DNA of 64,000 nucleotides from a virus: positions 62,001 to 126,000 of IMG/VR virus record IMGVR_UViG_3300010160_000025; one strand, written 5' to 3'. Shown in pieces: positions 1 to 8,533 of this stretch (positions are counted from its first letter, which is position 1; the number at the start of each line of letters is the position of its first letter). The notes under the pieces were generated by a model. That model ran no database searches and was not told the origin of the DNA. It was given only the letters and a program-made list of their open reading frames with translations. The position numbers were made by a program, and so were the translations under genes.

Positions 1-707
1 AAAGCGGCGTGTTCGTCACCAACGAATGTAGCTGTACCAGATACATTGCTCTGATCATACGTTTCGTAGTTTTGTGTACCAGCTAATGATGCTAGAGATG
101 CTAGGATCTCTTGATCGATTTCAGCTGTGATTTCTTGTGCTAGTGCAGCCATGATTTCTGCTTCGATGTCAATGCCTTGTTGGGCTTGTGCATCTTGAGC
201 AGCCTCGAATGTCCAACGAGCAGACAACTTACGAGTTTTGGCTTCAACTGTTTGCTTCAAGATTTGAATGCTTAGTTTGTTACCTGCTACGCCTTCTAGA
301 GCGGCTGTTGAGGCAGCACGTCCTGAAGTAGCACCAGAGTAGCTTTCAGCAATCTTGAATGGTGATAGAGCTTCTTCACCAGCTACTGCACCAGATGTTC
401 CTGCATTGTATGTATCGCTGTAGCGAACACGTAATGTATGGATTTGTCCAACTGGTCCAGTCATTGGTTGTACACCAACTAGTTCATTAGCAATGACTGT
501 TGGCATTACACGTCTGATCACTGGAAGGATCACACGATTTAGGGTTGCAACGTTACCGGCAGAAGTGGCACCAGCTGTAGCAGATTCTGACAAGTACTTA
601 CGAGTATTCTCTAAAGTAGTAGCCATTACGCTCTTTTTGGTTCCTTGAAGGCCTTCTAATAGTGCCTCTTTAGTTTCTTGCCAGCGGCTTTCTAGTAGTT
701 CTGACAT
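1..707 (-). CDS. 23: Major capsid protein gp23, 3' end outside the window
   Basis: This gene encodes the T4-type major capsid protein, which forms the hexamers of the head shell and is processed by the prohead protease gp21. The reading frame opens at ATG 705-707 (MSELLESRW) and runs off the left edge, so about 235 residues are visible. The stretch around residues 60-90 (VILPVIRRVMPTVIANELVG, then VQPMTGPVGQIH) matches the conserved gp23 segment of marine T4-like phages. A strong ribosome site (TAAGGAG) lies 8 bases upstream. It directly follows scaffold gene 22, as in T4. The N-terminal part seems short for a T4-style 65-residue delta peptide, but I cannot place the cleavage site. Family assignment is firm. 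Confidence 0.95.
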   Translation of the reverse strand, partial: MSELLESRWQETKEALLEGLQGTKKSVMATTLENTRKYLSESATAGATSAGNVATLNRVILPVIRRVMPTVIANELVGVQPMTGPVGQIHTLRVRYSDTYNAGTSGAVAGEEALSPFKIAESYSGATSGRAASTAALEGVAGNKLSIQILKQTVEAKTRKLSARWTFEAAQDAQAQQGIDIEAEIMAALAQEITAEIDQEILASLASLAGTQNYETYDQSNVSGTATFVGDEHAA

Positions 708-717
708 AAATTTCTCC

Positions 718-1809
718 TTATTTTAATCCAGCTAGGCGACGAATGTCTATTACTTCGCCCTGGCTTTTAGCACTACTAATGCTATGATTTTCTTTATTGC
801 CTGTGATTTCTTTTGCCTCTACAAGAGCCTTCTTCTTCTCCGGTGTGCTACCGCTGAGTACAGCAGGTAGATATTTGTCAAAACTAGTTCTTAGCTTGGC
901 AGTTTGCACACTTTCTAGTAACTCACTCATAATCTCTTTCTGATCCTTGTTCAAAGGATTTAGAAGCTCACTCATTACTTCTTTACGAGCCGCAGTAGCT
1001 TGAGCACGAGCAACTTGTTGCTGTGTACTTTCTACTAATGCTTGTTTTTCGGAAATAGCTTGTGTTGCTTCAGCGAGTTGTTTATCTTTTTCTGCAACTA
1101 CTTTCAATAGCTTGCTTGTCTCAGATTTCTCATTTAACAAACTGTGCTGGAATTCAGTAGCATATGCTTCAAAAATCTTACGTCCAAAGTCGTTCTTACG
1201 TGCTTGATCAATGTCTTCTTTAAGTTGTCCGATCTCTTTTGTAAGACCTTTTGTGACAACTGATTCAACAAGCTCAGCACTTTGTTTAACAAACTTGGTT
1301 TTTAATAAACCAAATTGTTCTTTAGCTTCTTTAATGAGACGTACCTTAGTCTCAGCTAAATCTTTCTTATCTTCATAGAAATCAGCGATTTCTTTAGCTA
1401 GAGCTTCTACAATGAAACCTTCCAACTTGGCAAAATTTTCAGCCATAACTTTTTGGTCACTATGTAATTCAGTGATTTCTTTAGCTAGACTATTAAGAAC
1501 AAATCCATTTAGTTTTGTTGAATGTTCACGGATTGCAACAGCATACTTGGCTTTCGCTTCTGCTAGCTGTGCGCGATCTTCTGTGAATTCTTGGATTTCA
1601 GCAGTTAAACGATCAGTAACCATCTTGTCGATAGCTTCGATCATTGTTTGCTTGTCATGTTCGTATTTTTGTGCGAATTCTTCGCGTAGTTGTTGTGTTG
1701 CTTGTTCACGGTTCTCTTGGATCTTTCTATCCCAAGCAGACGTGATGTCAGCTCTGATCTCTTCAGAAATCACATTGTTCTCGAATAATTGTTTAAGTGC
1801 GTCCAACAT
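718..1809 (-). CDS. 22: Prohead core scaffold protein gp22
   Basis: This is the likely internal scaffold around which gp23 assembles and which is then degraded by gp21. The 363 residues are almost entirely charged alpha-helix and coiled coil: long Glu/Lys/Gln/Ala-rich stretches, no cysteine, and repeated units of the form LAKEI plus (A/T)(D/E)L near residues 105-200. It is longer than T4 gp22 (269 aa), which suggests helical repeat expansion. Several Leu-x-Glu tripeptides could be gp21 sites. The start is ATG 1809 with GGGAG upstream. The assignment rests mainly on position between 21 and 23 and on composition, because scaffold sequences diverge fast. Confidence 0.85.
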   Translation of the reverse strand: MLDALKQLFENNVISEEIRADITSAWDRKIQENREQATQQLREEFAQKYEHDKQTMIEAIDKMVTDRLTAEIQEFTEDRAQLAEAKAKYAVAIREHSTKLNGFVLNSLAKEITELHSDQKVMAENFAKLEGFIVEALAKEIADFYEDKKDLAETKVRLIKEAKEQFGLLKTKFVKQSAELVESVVTKGLTKEIGQLKEDIDQARKNDFGRKIFEAYATEFQHSLLNEKSETSKLLKVVAEKDKQLAEATQAISEKQALVESTQQQVARAQATAARKEVMSELLNPLNKDQKEIMSELLESVQTAKLRTSFDKYLPAVLSGSTPEKKKALVEAKEITGNKENHSISSAKSQGEVIDIRRLAGLK

Positions 1810-1825
1810 ATGTGATTCTCCCTTG

Positions 1826-2455
1826 TTATTGGAGTCCGCCTATTATTTTCAATAGACTTTCTTTCAGGTATTTCTGTGCCTTTGCGTCGCCTGATACTTC
1901 TTGTGCTGTTAAAAATGCCTTATAGCCTCCACGAGTATTCATGATATGCTCATAAATGGGCGTTGGATACGCACCTGGGGCTGATGGTTGAGCTACCACA
2001 TCCACTGTGATAATCTCGAAATCTGTAACTTCACCGGATCCGTCTTCTTTGACGTTTCCGGATCCGCGTGAGCTAACACCTAACTTAACACCGGATTCTA
2101 GCATAGTACGCACTAGGTTACCCATTGGTGTAGGAAGGATTTTCATTTTACCGTAACCGTTTGGGCCATCCATCCACATTTCTGTGATCATATGGCTTAC
2201 ACGGTCTAGGTTAATTTTTAAATCATCTGGATGGTCTACTTCGCCTAAAACTGAATATCCGCCAGTTACCTGGTCGTTTAGTGTCTTGACAGCCCTGCCG
2301 ATTTCATTCACAGGGTACACACGCTGATTTGCGTTCTTGATGCCGCCTTGGATACAAATACCTTTCATGTAAAGGTTTTTGCCCTGTTCGCCATCAGTCT
2401 CTACAACCATGCGAGCTTGGTCGAAAGTCAAATTTTCACGTAAGTAGAAACTCAT
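1826..2455 (-). CDS. 21: Prohead core protease gp21
   Basis: This is the maturation protease of the T4 head (peptidase family U9/S80). It cleaves scaffold and capsid proteins after Leu/Ile-x-Glu. At 209 residues it is close to T4 gp21 (212). The catalytic signature is present: GEVDHPDD with His75, and GVSSRGSG with Ser128/Ser129. The flanking ITVDVVAQPSAPGA segment (about residues 149-162) is also typical. It lies 4 bp after the acidic core gene and 16 bp before gene 22, in the T4 order 20-67-68-21-22-23, so it is surely co-transcribed with them. The ribosome site is weak (AGG about 13 nt upstream), which suggests translational coupling. Confidence 0.95.
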   Translation of the reverse strand: MSFYLRENLTFDQARMVVETDGEQGKNLYMKGICIQGGIKNANQRVYPVNEIGRAVKTLNDQVTGGYSVLGEVDHPDDLKINLDRVSHMITEMWMDGPNGYGKMKILPTPMGNLVRTMLESGVKLGVSSRGSGNVKEDGSGEVTDFEIITVDVVAQPSAPGAYPTPIYEHIMNTRGGYKAFLTAQEVSGDAKAQKYLKESLLKIIGGLQ

Positions 2456-2459
2456 CTGA

Positions 2460-3278
2460 TTAACGGCCTAAAGTACTCTTTGTATTCTGGCCGTTGTCGC
2501 CACCTGCTGGCTTGCTGACACCTTTAAGATGCTTAACACCAGCTTTGCCACCTGGAACATTTACGTTACCAGAGTTCAAATCTTTTGTGCTTGGGTTTAG
2601 TAAACCACCTTTAGTACCGCCTGTTGTGCTTGTTCCACCTTTAGCGATATTAGCAGTTGTACCGCCCATATCATTCTTTCCGGCTACTGTTGAACGAGTG
2701 TTTTGACCGTTGTCGCCCATTTTAGCTGGTGCAACTTTCTCAACGTATTCACGGACCATACCTTCTTCCATGTCGTCTTCTTCATCATCGTTAGAAGCTT
2801 CGAACTGGTGATCTTCCATTTCTTCTTCACCTTCTTCGTCGCCCATTTCTTCTTCGCCATCTTCTTCTTCACCGTGCTCTTCACCGGCTTCGCCAGCTAG
2901 CATAGCTTCAAATTCTGCTTTTAGATCTTCTAAAGCATCTTTGATATCCATGACGTCATCTTTAGTAGCGGCTTCTGAACCACCTTCTTCGTCACCCATT
3001 TCGTCGCCGCCTTCATCGTCGCCGGCTTCTAGGTCGCCCATCATGTCGTCTGCTGGATCAGCACCGACTTCTTGCATACCCATGTCGAAGTTTTCTTCCA
3101 TATCTTCGTCTTCGTCATCTTCTTCAGATGCTTCTACTTGGATGTCATCGTCAAGTAGATTTTCGTAAATTTCGCGAGATTTAGCTACCACTAGTTCGTG
3201 GAATAGTTCCTCGGCTTTTGATTTGTCTTCATTAATAAGATATTCAAGCATCTGCTCGAATTTTGCGCGATCAGTCAT
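2460..3278 (-). CDS. Acidic prohead core protein (gp68/gp67 position)
   Basis: A 272-residue protein in the slot between portal and protease genes where T4 has core proteins 67 and 68. Residues 1-45 form a helical segment (LINEDKSKAEELFHELVVAK, then SREIYENLL). Residues 46-175 are extremely acidic, dominated by Glu, Asp, Gly and Met. The tail is Gly/Thr/Asn-rich and carries two copies of GDNGQNT(R/K)ST, about residues 188-197 and 260-269. Such acidic internal proteins usually fill the prohead core and are cut by gp21. The start at 3278 has an AGGAGA ribosome site. The family is inferred from position and composition; the N-terminal motif looks conserved in marine T4-like phages. Confidence 0.7.
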   Translation of the reverse strand: MTDRAKFEQMLEYLINEDKSKAEELFHELVVAKSREIYENLLDDDIQVEASEEDDEDEDMEENFDMGMQEVGADPADDMMGDLEAGDDEGGDEMGDEEGGSEAATKDDVMDIKDALEDLKAEFEAMLAGEAGEEHGEEEDGEEEMGDEEGEEEMEDHQFEASNDDEEDDMEEGMVREYVEKVAPAKMGDNGQNTRSTVAGKNDMGGTTANIAKGGTSTTGGTKGGLLNPSTKDLNSGNVNVPGGKAGVKHLKGVSKPAGGDNGQNTKSTLGR

Positions 3279-3330
3279 GTTAAGTCTCCTGTATTGTTAT
3301 GAGGCAGTTACGCCCGCAAGGCTGTCGATG

Positions 3331-3338
3331 TATTTAAT
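3331..3338 (-). promoter_or_regulatory. Possible weak late promoter box for the 3278-to-1 head operon
   Basis: On the minus strand this reads ATTAAATA followed by C, a one-base variant of the NATAAATA box seen elsewhere in the window. It sits just past the terminator at 3347-3376 and about 53 bp upstream of the acidic core gene, where a head-operon promoter would be expected. The mismatch keeps confidence low. Confidence 0.3.
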
Positions 3339-3346
3339 ACTACTGT

Positions 3347-3376
3347 AAAAAAACCGGTCAATACCGGCTATTTTTT
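3347..3376. terminator. Bidirectional rho-independent terminator
   Basis: A six-base-pair stem, ACCGGT (3353-3358) with ACCGGC (3363-3368), one pair being G-U, and a CAAT loop. It is flanked by seven A on the left (U-tract for the minus strand) and a T-tract at 3371-3376 for the plus strand. On the minus strand it separates the small core gene ending at 3396 from the core-protease-scaffold-capsid operon starting at 3278. Confidence 0.8.
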
Positions 3377-3395
3377 GTCAGTTTTGTCAAAATAC

Positions 3396-3632
3396 TTATT
3401 CTGCTGCCACAGGTGTAGCATACATTCTAGAAATAAACTCCATTTCGGCTTCATGTTCTTTGATATGTAAGTCACTGGCCTTGCGTAATTCATTGATTTG
3501 TTTTAAGGTCAAACGTGTTTTACGTGTGTCATCATTGTTAATAACACCCGTGTCGGCTTTGGCCATATACTGATCGTCTTGTTCAGACTCAGCAGTAGTT
3601 CTATTAAAATAAAACAGTTCTCTTAAAATCAT
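3396..3632 (-). CDS. Small prohead core-like protein (gp67 position)
   Basis: A 78-residue protein immediately downstream of portal gene 20, the position of T4 gene 67. The central part (DDTRKTRLTLKQINELRKAS, about residues 34-53) is basic and helical and is followed by a Glu-rich helix. I recall similar short proteins in the same place in marine T4-like genomes, but no domain is recognisable. It starts 12 bp after the portal stop, and a terminator follows 20 bp after its own stop. An AATAAATA box lies only about 5 bp before the ATG (3638-3645). A core-protein role is inferred from location. Confidence 0.6.
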   Translation of the reverse strand: MILRELFYFNRTTAESEQDDQYMAKADTGVINNDDTRKTRLTLKQINELRKASDLHIKEHEAEMEFISRMYATPVAAE

Positions 3633-3643
3633 AATAGTATTTA

Positions 3644-5341
3644 TTAAGCGGGCATCGAACCAGTGTCTTGACCAGCCATTTCTGCGCCTGCATCTGGTAC
3701 TTCCATGTCAGCAGGAGCTTCTTCACTACCGTCTAACGCGGCTGTATCTGCTTCCATACCCGTTGGGCTTACACCTGCGCCACGCAATTGTCCTGCGGCA
3801 TCTTGTCCGGATGCTTTGCCTTCTCCGCTTTCTTCTTGCCACATTTTTTCGTTTTCTTTTAGGTCTTCGTCTGTCATACCTAAGAAGCGTTTTAGTGCAA
3901 AACGTTTGCTGATAAACGGTAGAGCGACCATTTGTGCAAATGTAGCAATACGATCGTTGTCTAGTTCCGCTTGACGATATGCGGCAAAATTTTGCGGACT
4001 TTGGAAACGTATTTCAAACAAACTAAAGTCAATGTTAACACCTTTGTTGTGTAAGAATAGTTTAAATTCTGTATCAAATGTAGGTGTCATTAAGTTTTGT
4101 AAACGTTCGCAATACTTGTTAAAGCGTAGTTCTTGAATATATGCTGTGCCAACTCGACCATCGTTATACTGTGATTGGCTATCATCTGCACCTGTTGGCA
4201 GATAGCTACTTGGAATTCGTAGAGCTCGCATTAACTTGTTAGTAAAGTAACGTAAATCGTCAATCTCGCCTAGATTAGTACCGCCTGGAAGTGTTTCAAC
4301 TTTTGATCCACGACCTTCTGCGGTCTGTGGAAAGAAGTAGTCTTCGTTAATACTTAGAGGATTATATGTGCTGTCAATAGCACTACCACCGCCTGTTGCA
4401 CTAGGAATACGTCTTTGATGTATTTCATTTTTTACACGTTCTACAAAGCCCATTGCCAAATGACTTGGCATATTTCCTACGTCAATGTAAAATACTCTGC
4501 GTTCAGGAGCACGTTGTACGCGGTAGATAATGATAGCATCTTCAAGAAGTTCTTTCTGCTTGTAGACTTTAAAAACGCTTTCTAAAAGACTGTTACCAAA
4601 AGGAAAATTATTATCTAATCCTTCGCTTAGGCTTAGGTGTACTACATGTTTTGAGTCAATAGCATGTTCGTTTTGTTGCAGACTAAATCTACTACCCGGA
4701 ATAGGAGTTGTAGTTCCAACCATGCCTCGGCCGCCACCCTGTGTATTTGGCGGTGTGCCTGCTGTTGCATTTTGTGTATTTGGATTAATCTGTGTGACAA
4801 CTAGATGCTGAAAGTTAATATTAATATCACGGATAACATACTGTTCTGGCTGTTTGCCTTCGCTTTCGTTAACAATAATTTTTGTAACTTTGCCCGGATC
4901 TACATAGAACCATTTTTGTGTTTCAGGATCACGCAGAAAGAATCCGTCGCCGTACTTGAACAAGTTACGTGCAATGCGGAACATGCGTGTGTCTAACTTC
5001 TGCATTTTGGTCCACTGTTGTAGATATTCTTTTAAGATGCCTACTTCACTAGTAGTTGGGCTACCGCGGAACTGTAGAGTAAACGGTGTATTGTTTTCTT
5101 TGTTCTTTTGTGTAGTAAATTCTGCAAGTATGTCTAGGGCCGCATTAACTTCACTGTCCCAGTCCATAGTGTCATACTGCATGTAACGTTCAATACGATT
5201 TGGGCTACCTGAATATACATCCGGCAAGTATGAACTATAATTTGTGCGGGCTGGACCTGGCTTTCCACCACTGCCGTAGATTGGGCTAACTGTTCCCGAC
5301 TGGTTACTAGTTACGGGTGAAAAATACTTTTTCCAACTCAT
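3644..5341 (-). CDS. 20: Portal vertex protein gp20
   Basis: The portal protein forms the dodecameric ring at the special head vertex; it starts head assembly, docks the terminase and connects to the neck. At 565 residues it resembles T4 gp20 (524) plus an extended Ala/Gly/Asp-rich C-terminus (about 500-565). Typical gp20 segments include YMQYDTMDWDSEVNAALDIL (about residues 53-72), AERRVFYIDVGNMPS-like residues near 275-295 (here APERRVFYIDVGNMP), and the ALRIPSSYLPTG stem region near 392-403. It is 9 bp downstream of the tape measure gene. The start at 5341 has AGGAT upstream. Confidence 0.95.
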   Translation of the reverse strand: MSWKKYFSPVTSNQSGTVSPIYGSGGKPGPARTNYSSYLPDVYSGSPNRIERYMQYDTMDWDSEVNAALDILAEFTTQKNKENNTPFTLQFRGSPTTSEVGILKEYLQQWTKMQKLDTRMFRIARNLFKYGDGFFLRDPETQKWFYVDPGKVTKIIVNESEGKQPEQYVIRDININFQHLVVTQINPNTQNATAGTPPNTQGGGRGMVGTTTPIPGSRFSLQQNEHAIDSKHVVHLSLSEGLDNNFPFGNSLLESVFKVYKQKELLEDAIIIYRVQRAPERRVFYIDVGNMPSHLAMGFVERVKNEIHQRRIPSATGGGSAIDSTYNPLSINEDYFFPQTAEGRGSKVETLPGGTNLGEIDDLRYFTNKLMRALRIPSSYLPTGADDSQSQYNDGRVGTAYIQELRFNKYCERLQNLMTPTFDTEFKLFLHNKGVNIDFSLFEIRFQSPQNFAAYRQAELDNDRIATFAQMVALPFISKRFALKRFLGMTDEDLKENEKMWQEESGEGKASGQDAAGQLRGAGVSPTGMEADTAALDGSEEAPADMEVPDAGAEMAGQDTGSMPA

Positions 5342-5350
5342 TGTGTTATC

Positions 5351-8300
5351 CTATTTATAAACCTGGCCAGCTTTCTTGCTGGCGATTGTATCCAAGTATC
5401 TTTTGGAAGTGTCTTCAATTGTGACTAGTGAAGCTACATTACTATTTAACGTATCTAGCTTGTTGCCAAGGTCAGTTAAGATTCCTTCTTGAGTCTTGCT
5501 TCTGAGTTCTTCAAATTTTGGAATAAACTTATTAATGAAACTTTCGTTAAAATCTTTAAAGGCTTTGCTTAGTCCCTCAACACCTTCTTTGATGTTTTTA
5601 AGTCCTTGTTGATCTAATTTTTGGAAGCCATCTTTACTGAGTTTTAACTGTTCCGATAGCTGTCTTAGCTTGGTAGTACCGTCCGCTAGGCTGACTAGTT
5701 GTTCTTTACTGAATGAAAAATCTTTAAGATCAAATCCGGTAGTTGCCTGTTTGAACGCATTAATTGCTTGTGCTGTGGCATTTATGTTAGCGGCCTGTGT
5801 ACCCAGTGCTGTTATTGTGGTAGTAAAGTCTGGTAATCGTTTAGTTAGTGTTTCAAAACTGCTAGTTTGATCATTAGTCATAGACAAATTAGCCAGTTTC
5901 ATACCATCAATTGCTGTCTTAAATGCAGTAAACCCAGCGGCGGCGTTCTGTAATTTTGGACCTAAAACTGCCATTTGTTGTAGTGGCCCTGTTTGATCTC
6001 CGGCAAATATACTACCAAGACCTTGACTTATGCCGCTTAAGAATCCAGGATTAAATCCGTCTAGTGCTTTCTTGATTGCTTCAACGCCTGCGGCTGCGGC
6101 TGTCATATTTGCTGCCGGTATATTAGCAAGTTGTTTTACACTGTCTGTTGCTACCCTAGTTCCTTCAGTTTTATATTTAGAAATAGTGTCAATGATTTTA
6201 CTAATACTGTCGCCAATTGCTGTAATTGATCCAATAATAACTGACCCAATACTTTTAACTACTGTAGCAATACCGTTAAAGATAACTTCAAAGCCGTCTT
6301 TAGCATTGGTAATTGCAGTGCCTACATCTTTCATTACTGTACCGACTGCTGTGCCAAATGCTACTACTACCGGTGCTACGCCTTCGAGTATTCGCTTTAC
6401 CATTGTGCCAAATTTTTCAAATCCAGGACTTGCCGCTTCAAATGCTAGTGATAATGCATAAACTGCCGCGGTAACTGCCGCTAATCCTATCAGTGATGCT
6501 GGATTAGCAAATGCCGCAAGGCCGCCTGCTAAACTAGTCAATCCTGCACCCATCCCTCCACTTGCGGCTGCTCCGCCTGCGGCTGCGGCTCCACCGGCCA
6601 TCCTGCCGCCAATACCGCTTAGTAATCCACCGCCAACTTTAAATGCGGCCCATACTGCAAATAGTGCTAGTATACCTTTGATGCCTGCATTTCTAATGTC
6701 GTCATTATCCCATAGTGCTGTAAATCCTGATACTATTCCAGCTTTTATTCCTGGCCACATAGCTGCCATTGCTTCACCTATAGCTATGCCTATCTTTTTC
6801 ATTGCAAGTTCTGTGAGAGTTGCTATTTGTTTGCCCTCGCCATCGATTGTATCTTCTCGTTTTAGATCAAAAATATTCATTAATATATTTTCGTAGAGAT
6901 TTTTCATTGCTCCTGACCAACCAAGTGCGGGATTCTGAACATCAGTTAAAAACTCGTTAAGTGCTGTTAGAAAAGTTTTAAACCCGGCTGTGATACGATT
7001 AAGGATATCACCTAAACTAGTACTACCACCTTTAGAAAAATCATCCATCATTTTTTTAATATTTTTAAAGAAATCACTTTTTATAAATGTTGATTCCAGA
7101 GATCCTCTAAAATTATTAATAGTTTCTGAGAACTGTTGATAAAAACCTGTTAATGTGTCATTTTTTGCGGCGGCGTCTGCTTCTTTTTGTAACTGCTCTG
7201 CATTTTTAGTTGCCCTGCTAGCAATCTCTGCTATGGCCGCATATGCTGTTTTAAATCCTGGAATATTATCCATCTGTGCTTTTAATGTAGCGGCATACTC
7301 AGGCCTTTGAAACTGTTCCATCTTTTCTCGTGCCTTAAGAATCATTGAATTCATTTTTTCATTAACGTCTCCGCCGGTATCAGTAAAGTCTTTCATAGTT
7401 TGCATCAATTCAGGTGCCAGCGCATTTAATGCAATACCGTCAGACGAATTAATAAATCCTCGAGCGCCTTCTAATAATGCTTCGGATCCAATACCAAACG
7501 AGCTGGTAATTTGAGCCATACCAGCCATAAATTTTTCTTTATCTTTTCCTTGAAATCTATTAGCCAGTGCGGCAATATCTATTTGCTTACTTAATGCATC
7601 TGCTTTTTTAGCTAGCTCGCCTCTGCTAAGACCTGTTGCGGCAGCGGCCTTGTTTAACTCTATAGCAAATCTTCCGGATGCTTCTCCTAGTTCTCTAGTA
7701 TCAAGTATACGGTCTCGTCCTGCTCGACTGTTAATATTAGAATATGAAATTAAACTATCGTTAATCTCGTCAATGCTGAATCCCATACCTAATAGTTTTT
7801 TGCCAGTATCACCTTGACGGAAATCTTTACTAAATTTACCAAATGCCACAGCTCCCTGTGATACCGTGCCGCCAAATAATGCCATTGTCTCAGCATTATT
7901 TTTTACCAATGCAGTATATCGATCAAAACCCATTCCAGACTCTGCTGCCGCTAATCGCATGGCATCTATACTGTTTCCAAAGTTAGCACCCACTTGGGAA
8001 AGTTTGCGGAACTCATCAATATTTTTGTCTATAAATGCCGAAAGTGTGTGTACTAATCCGCCAAGGTATCCAAATATACTTGGTAACTTTGATAAGTGTG
8101 TAGTAAAGTCGCTAACTCGTTCGCCGCCGGTTAGTAATTCTTTGCTAAGGTCCAGCATTACACTAGCAGTACCGCCTATTATATTACCAGCAAATCCTAA
8201 CAGCTTACTTGTAGCATCTGCAACTGCGCCTGCAAATTTACCAACAGCATCGCCAGCTTTGTTAAAAGCTGTGGTAGTATTAGATGCTGCCTGAGCAGGA

Positions 8301-8458
8301 GTACCTGCTGTGCTACCACTCGAACTGCCACCGCCTGAGCCGGTACCGTTAGATTTGTTAAATGCTTCTAATAATTTTTGAAGTGTGGCTTCGCTTGCCG
8401 CGTTGATCAGCTGTACTTCTTGATCACCAATTTTACCAGTTACTGTGGTATCTGCCAT
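5351..8458 (-). CDS. Tail length tape measure protein (gp29-like)
   Basis: A 1035-residue protein with the usual look of a phage tape measure: long Ala/Gly/Lys/Asp helices broken by very hydrophobic Gly/Ala stretches, notably about residues 63-110 and 597-690 (a run built of GGGLLSGIGG and AAAAGGAAASGGMGAGL blocks). The tape measure fixes tail length and is ejected through the tube. It lies beside and divergent from the tail assembly chaperone gene (8534), the chaperone-tape-measure pairing conserved across tailed phages, though here in opposite orientation. It is larger than T4 gp29 (590 aa), predicting a longer tail. There is no lysin or transglycosylase motif. The start at 8458 has TTAGGTG upstream. 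Confidence 0.85.
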   Translation of the reverse strand: MADTTVTGKIGDQEVQLINAASEATLQKLLEAFNKSNGTGSGGGSSSGSTAGTPAQAASNTTTAFNKAGDAVGKFAGAVADATSKLLGFAGNIIGGTASVMLDLSKELLTGGERVSDFTTHLSKLPSIFGYLGGLVHTLSAFIDKNIDEFRKLSQVGANFGNSIDAMRLAAAESGMGFDRYTALVKNNAETMALFGGTVSQGAVAFGKFSKDFRQGDTGKKLLGMGFSIDEINDSLISYSNINSRAGRDRILDTRELGEASGRFAIELNKAAAATGLSRGELAKKADALSKQIDIAALANRFQGKDKEKFMAGMAQITSSFGIGSEALLEGARGFINSSDGIALNALAPELMQTMKDFTDTGGDVNEKMNSMILKAREKMEQFQRPEYAATLKAQMDNIPGFKTAYAAIAEIASRATKNAEQLQKEADAAAKNDTLTGFYQQFSETINNFRGSLESTFIKSDFFKNIKKMMDDFSKGGSTSLGDILNRITAGFKTFLTALNEFLTDVQNPALGWSGAMKNLYENILMNIFDLKREDTIDGEGKQIATLTELAMKKIGIAIGEAMAAMWPGIKAGIVSGFTALWDNDDIRNAGIKGILALFAVWAAFKVGGGLLSGIGGRMAGGAAAAGGAAASGGMGAGLTSLAGGLAAFANPASLIGLAAVTAAVYALSLAFEAASPGFEKFGTMVKRILEGVAPVVVAFGTAVGTVMKDVGTAITNAKDGFEVIFNGIATVVKSIGSVIIGSITAIGDSISKIIDTISKYKTEGTRVATDSVKQLANIPAANMTAAAAGVEAIKKALDGFNPGFLSGISQGLGSIFAGDQTGPLQQMAVLGPKLQNAAAGFTAFKTAIDGMKLANLSMTNDQTSSFETLTKRLPDFTTTITALGTQAANINATAQAINAFKQATTGFDLKDFSFSKEQLVSLADGTTKLRQLSEQLKLSKDGFQKLDQQGLKNIKEGVEGLSKAFKDFNESFINKFIPKFEELRSKTQEGILTDLGNKLDTLNSNVASLVTIEDTSKRYLDTIASKKAGQVYK

Positions 8459-8483
8459 TTATTTTTTCACCTAAATCTGCGTA

Positions 8484-8491
8484 TATAAATA
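8484..8491 (+). promoter_or_regulatory. Canonical T4-type late promoter TATAAATA
   Basis: An exact TATAAATA followed by C. With T4 geometry, transcription would start near 8497, about 37 nt before the GTG start of the chaperone gene and upstream of its GGAG ribosome site. It should be read by RNA polymerase carrying gp55. Confidence 0.8.
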
Positions 8492-8493
8492 CA

Positions 8494-8507
8494 ATATGAT
8501 ATCATAT
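8494..8507. repeat. 14-bp perfect palindrome between two opposed late boxes
   Basis: The sequence ATATGATATCATAT is its own reverse complement. It occupies the space between the plus-strand TATAAATA (8484-8491) and the minus-strand CATAAATA (8512-8519), covering both predicted transcription starts. It may be an operator, or just symmetry arising in AT-rich DNA. Confidence 0.6.
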
Positions 8508-8511
8508 CCTT

Positions 8512-8519
8512 TATTTATG
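8512..8519 (-). promoter_or_regulatory. Probable late promoter for tape measure and portal
   Basis: The minus strand reads CATAAATA followed by A, a one-base variant of the T4 late box. A start near 8506 would give a leader of about 48 nt before the tape measure ATG at 8458. It faces the plus-strand late box at 8484-8491. Confidence 0.5.
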
Positions 8520-8533
8520 TGGAGTTAAACTCA

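Noticed and set aside
3638-3645. AATAAATA before the small core gene at 3632
   Set aside because: It ends about five bases before the ATG and overlaps the portal stop, so it is not listed as a separate promoter.
5352-5359. TATAAATA on the minus strand just before portal gene 20
   Set aside because: It is formed by the last codons and stop of the tape measure gene, and the predicted start would lie after the ribosome site; kept only within the leaderless-box finding.
8519-8533. Upstream GTG 8519 as start of the chaperone gene
   Set aside because: It would include the GGAG ribosome site within the coding region; GTG 8534 fits better.
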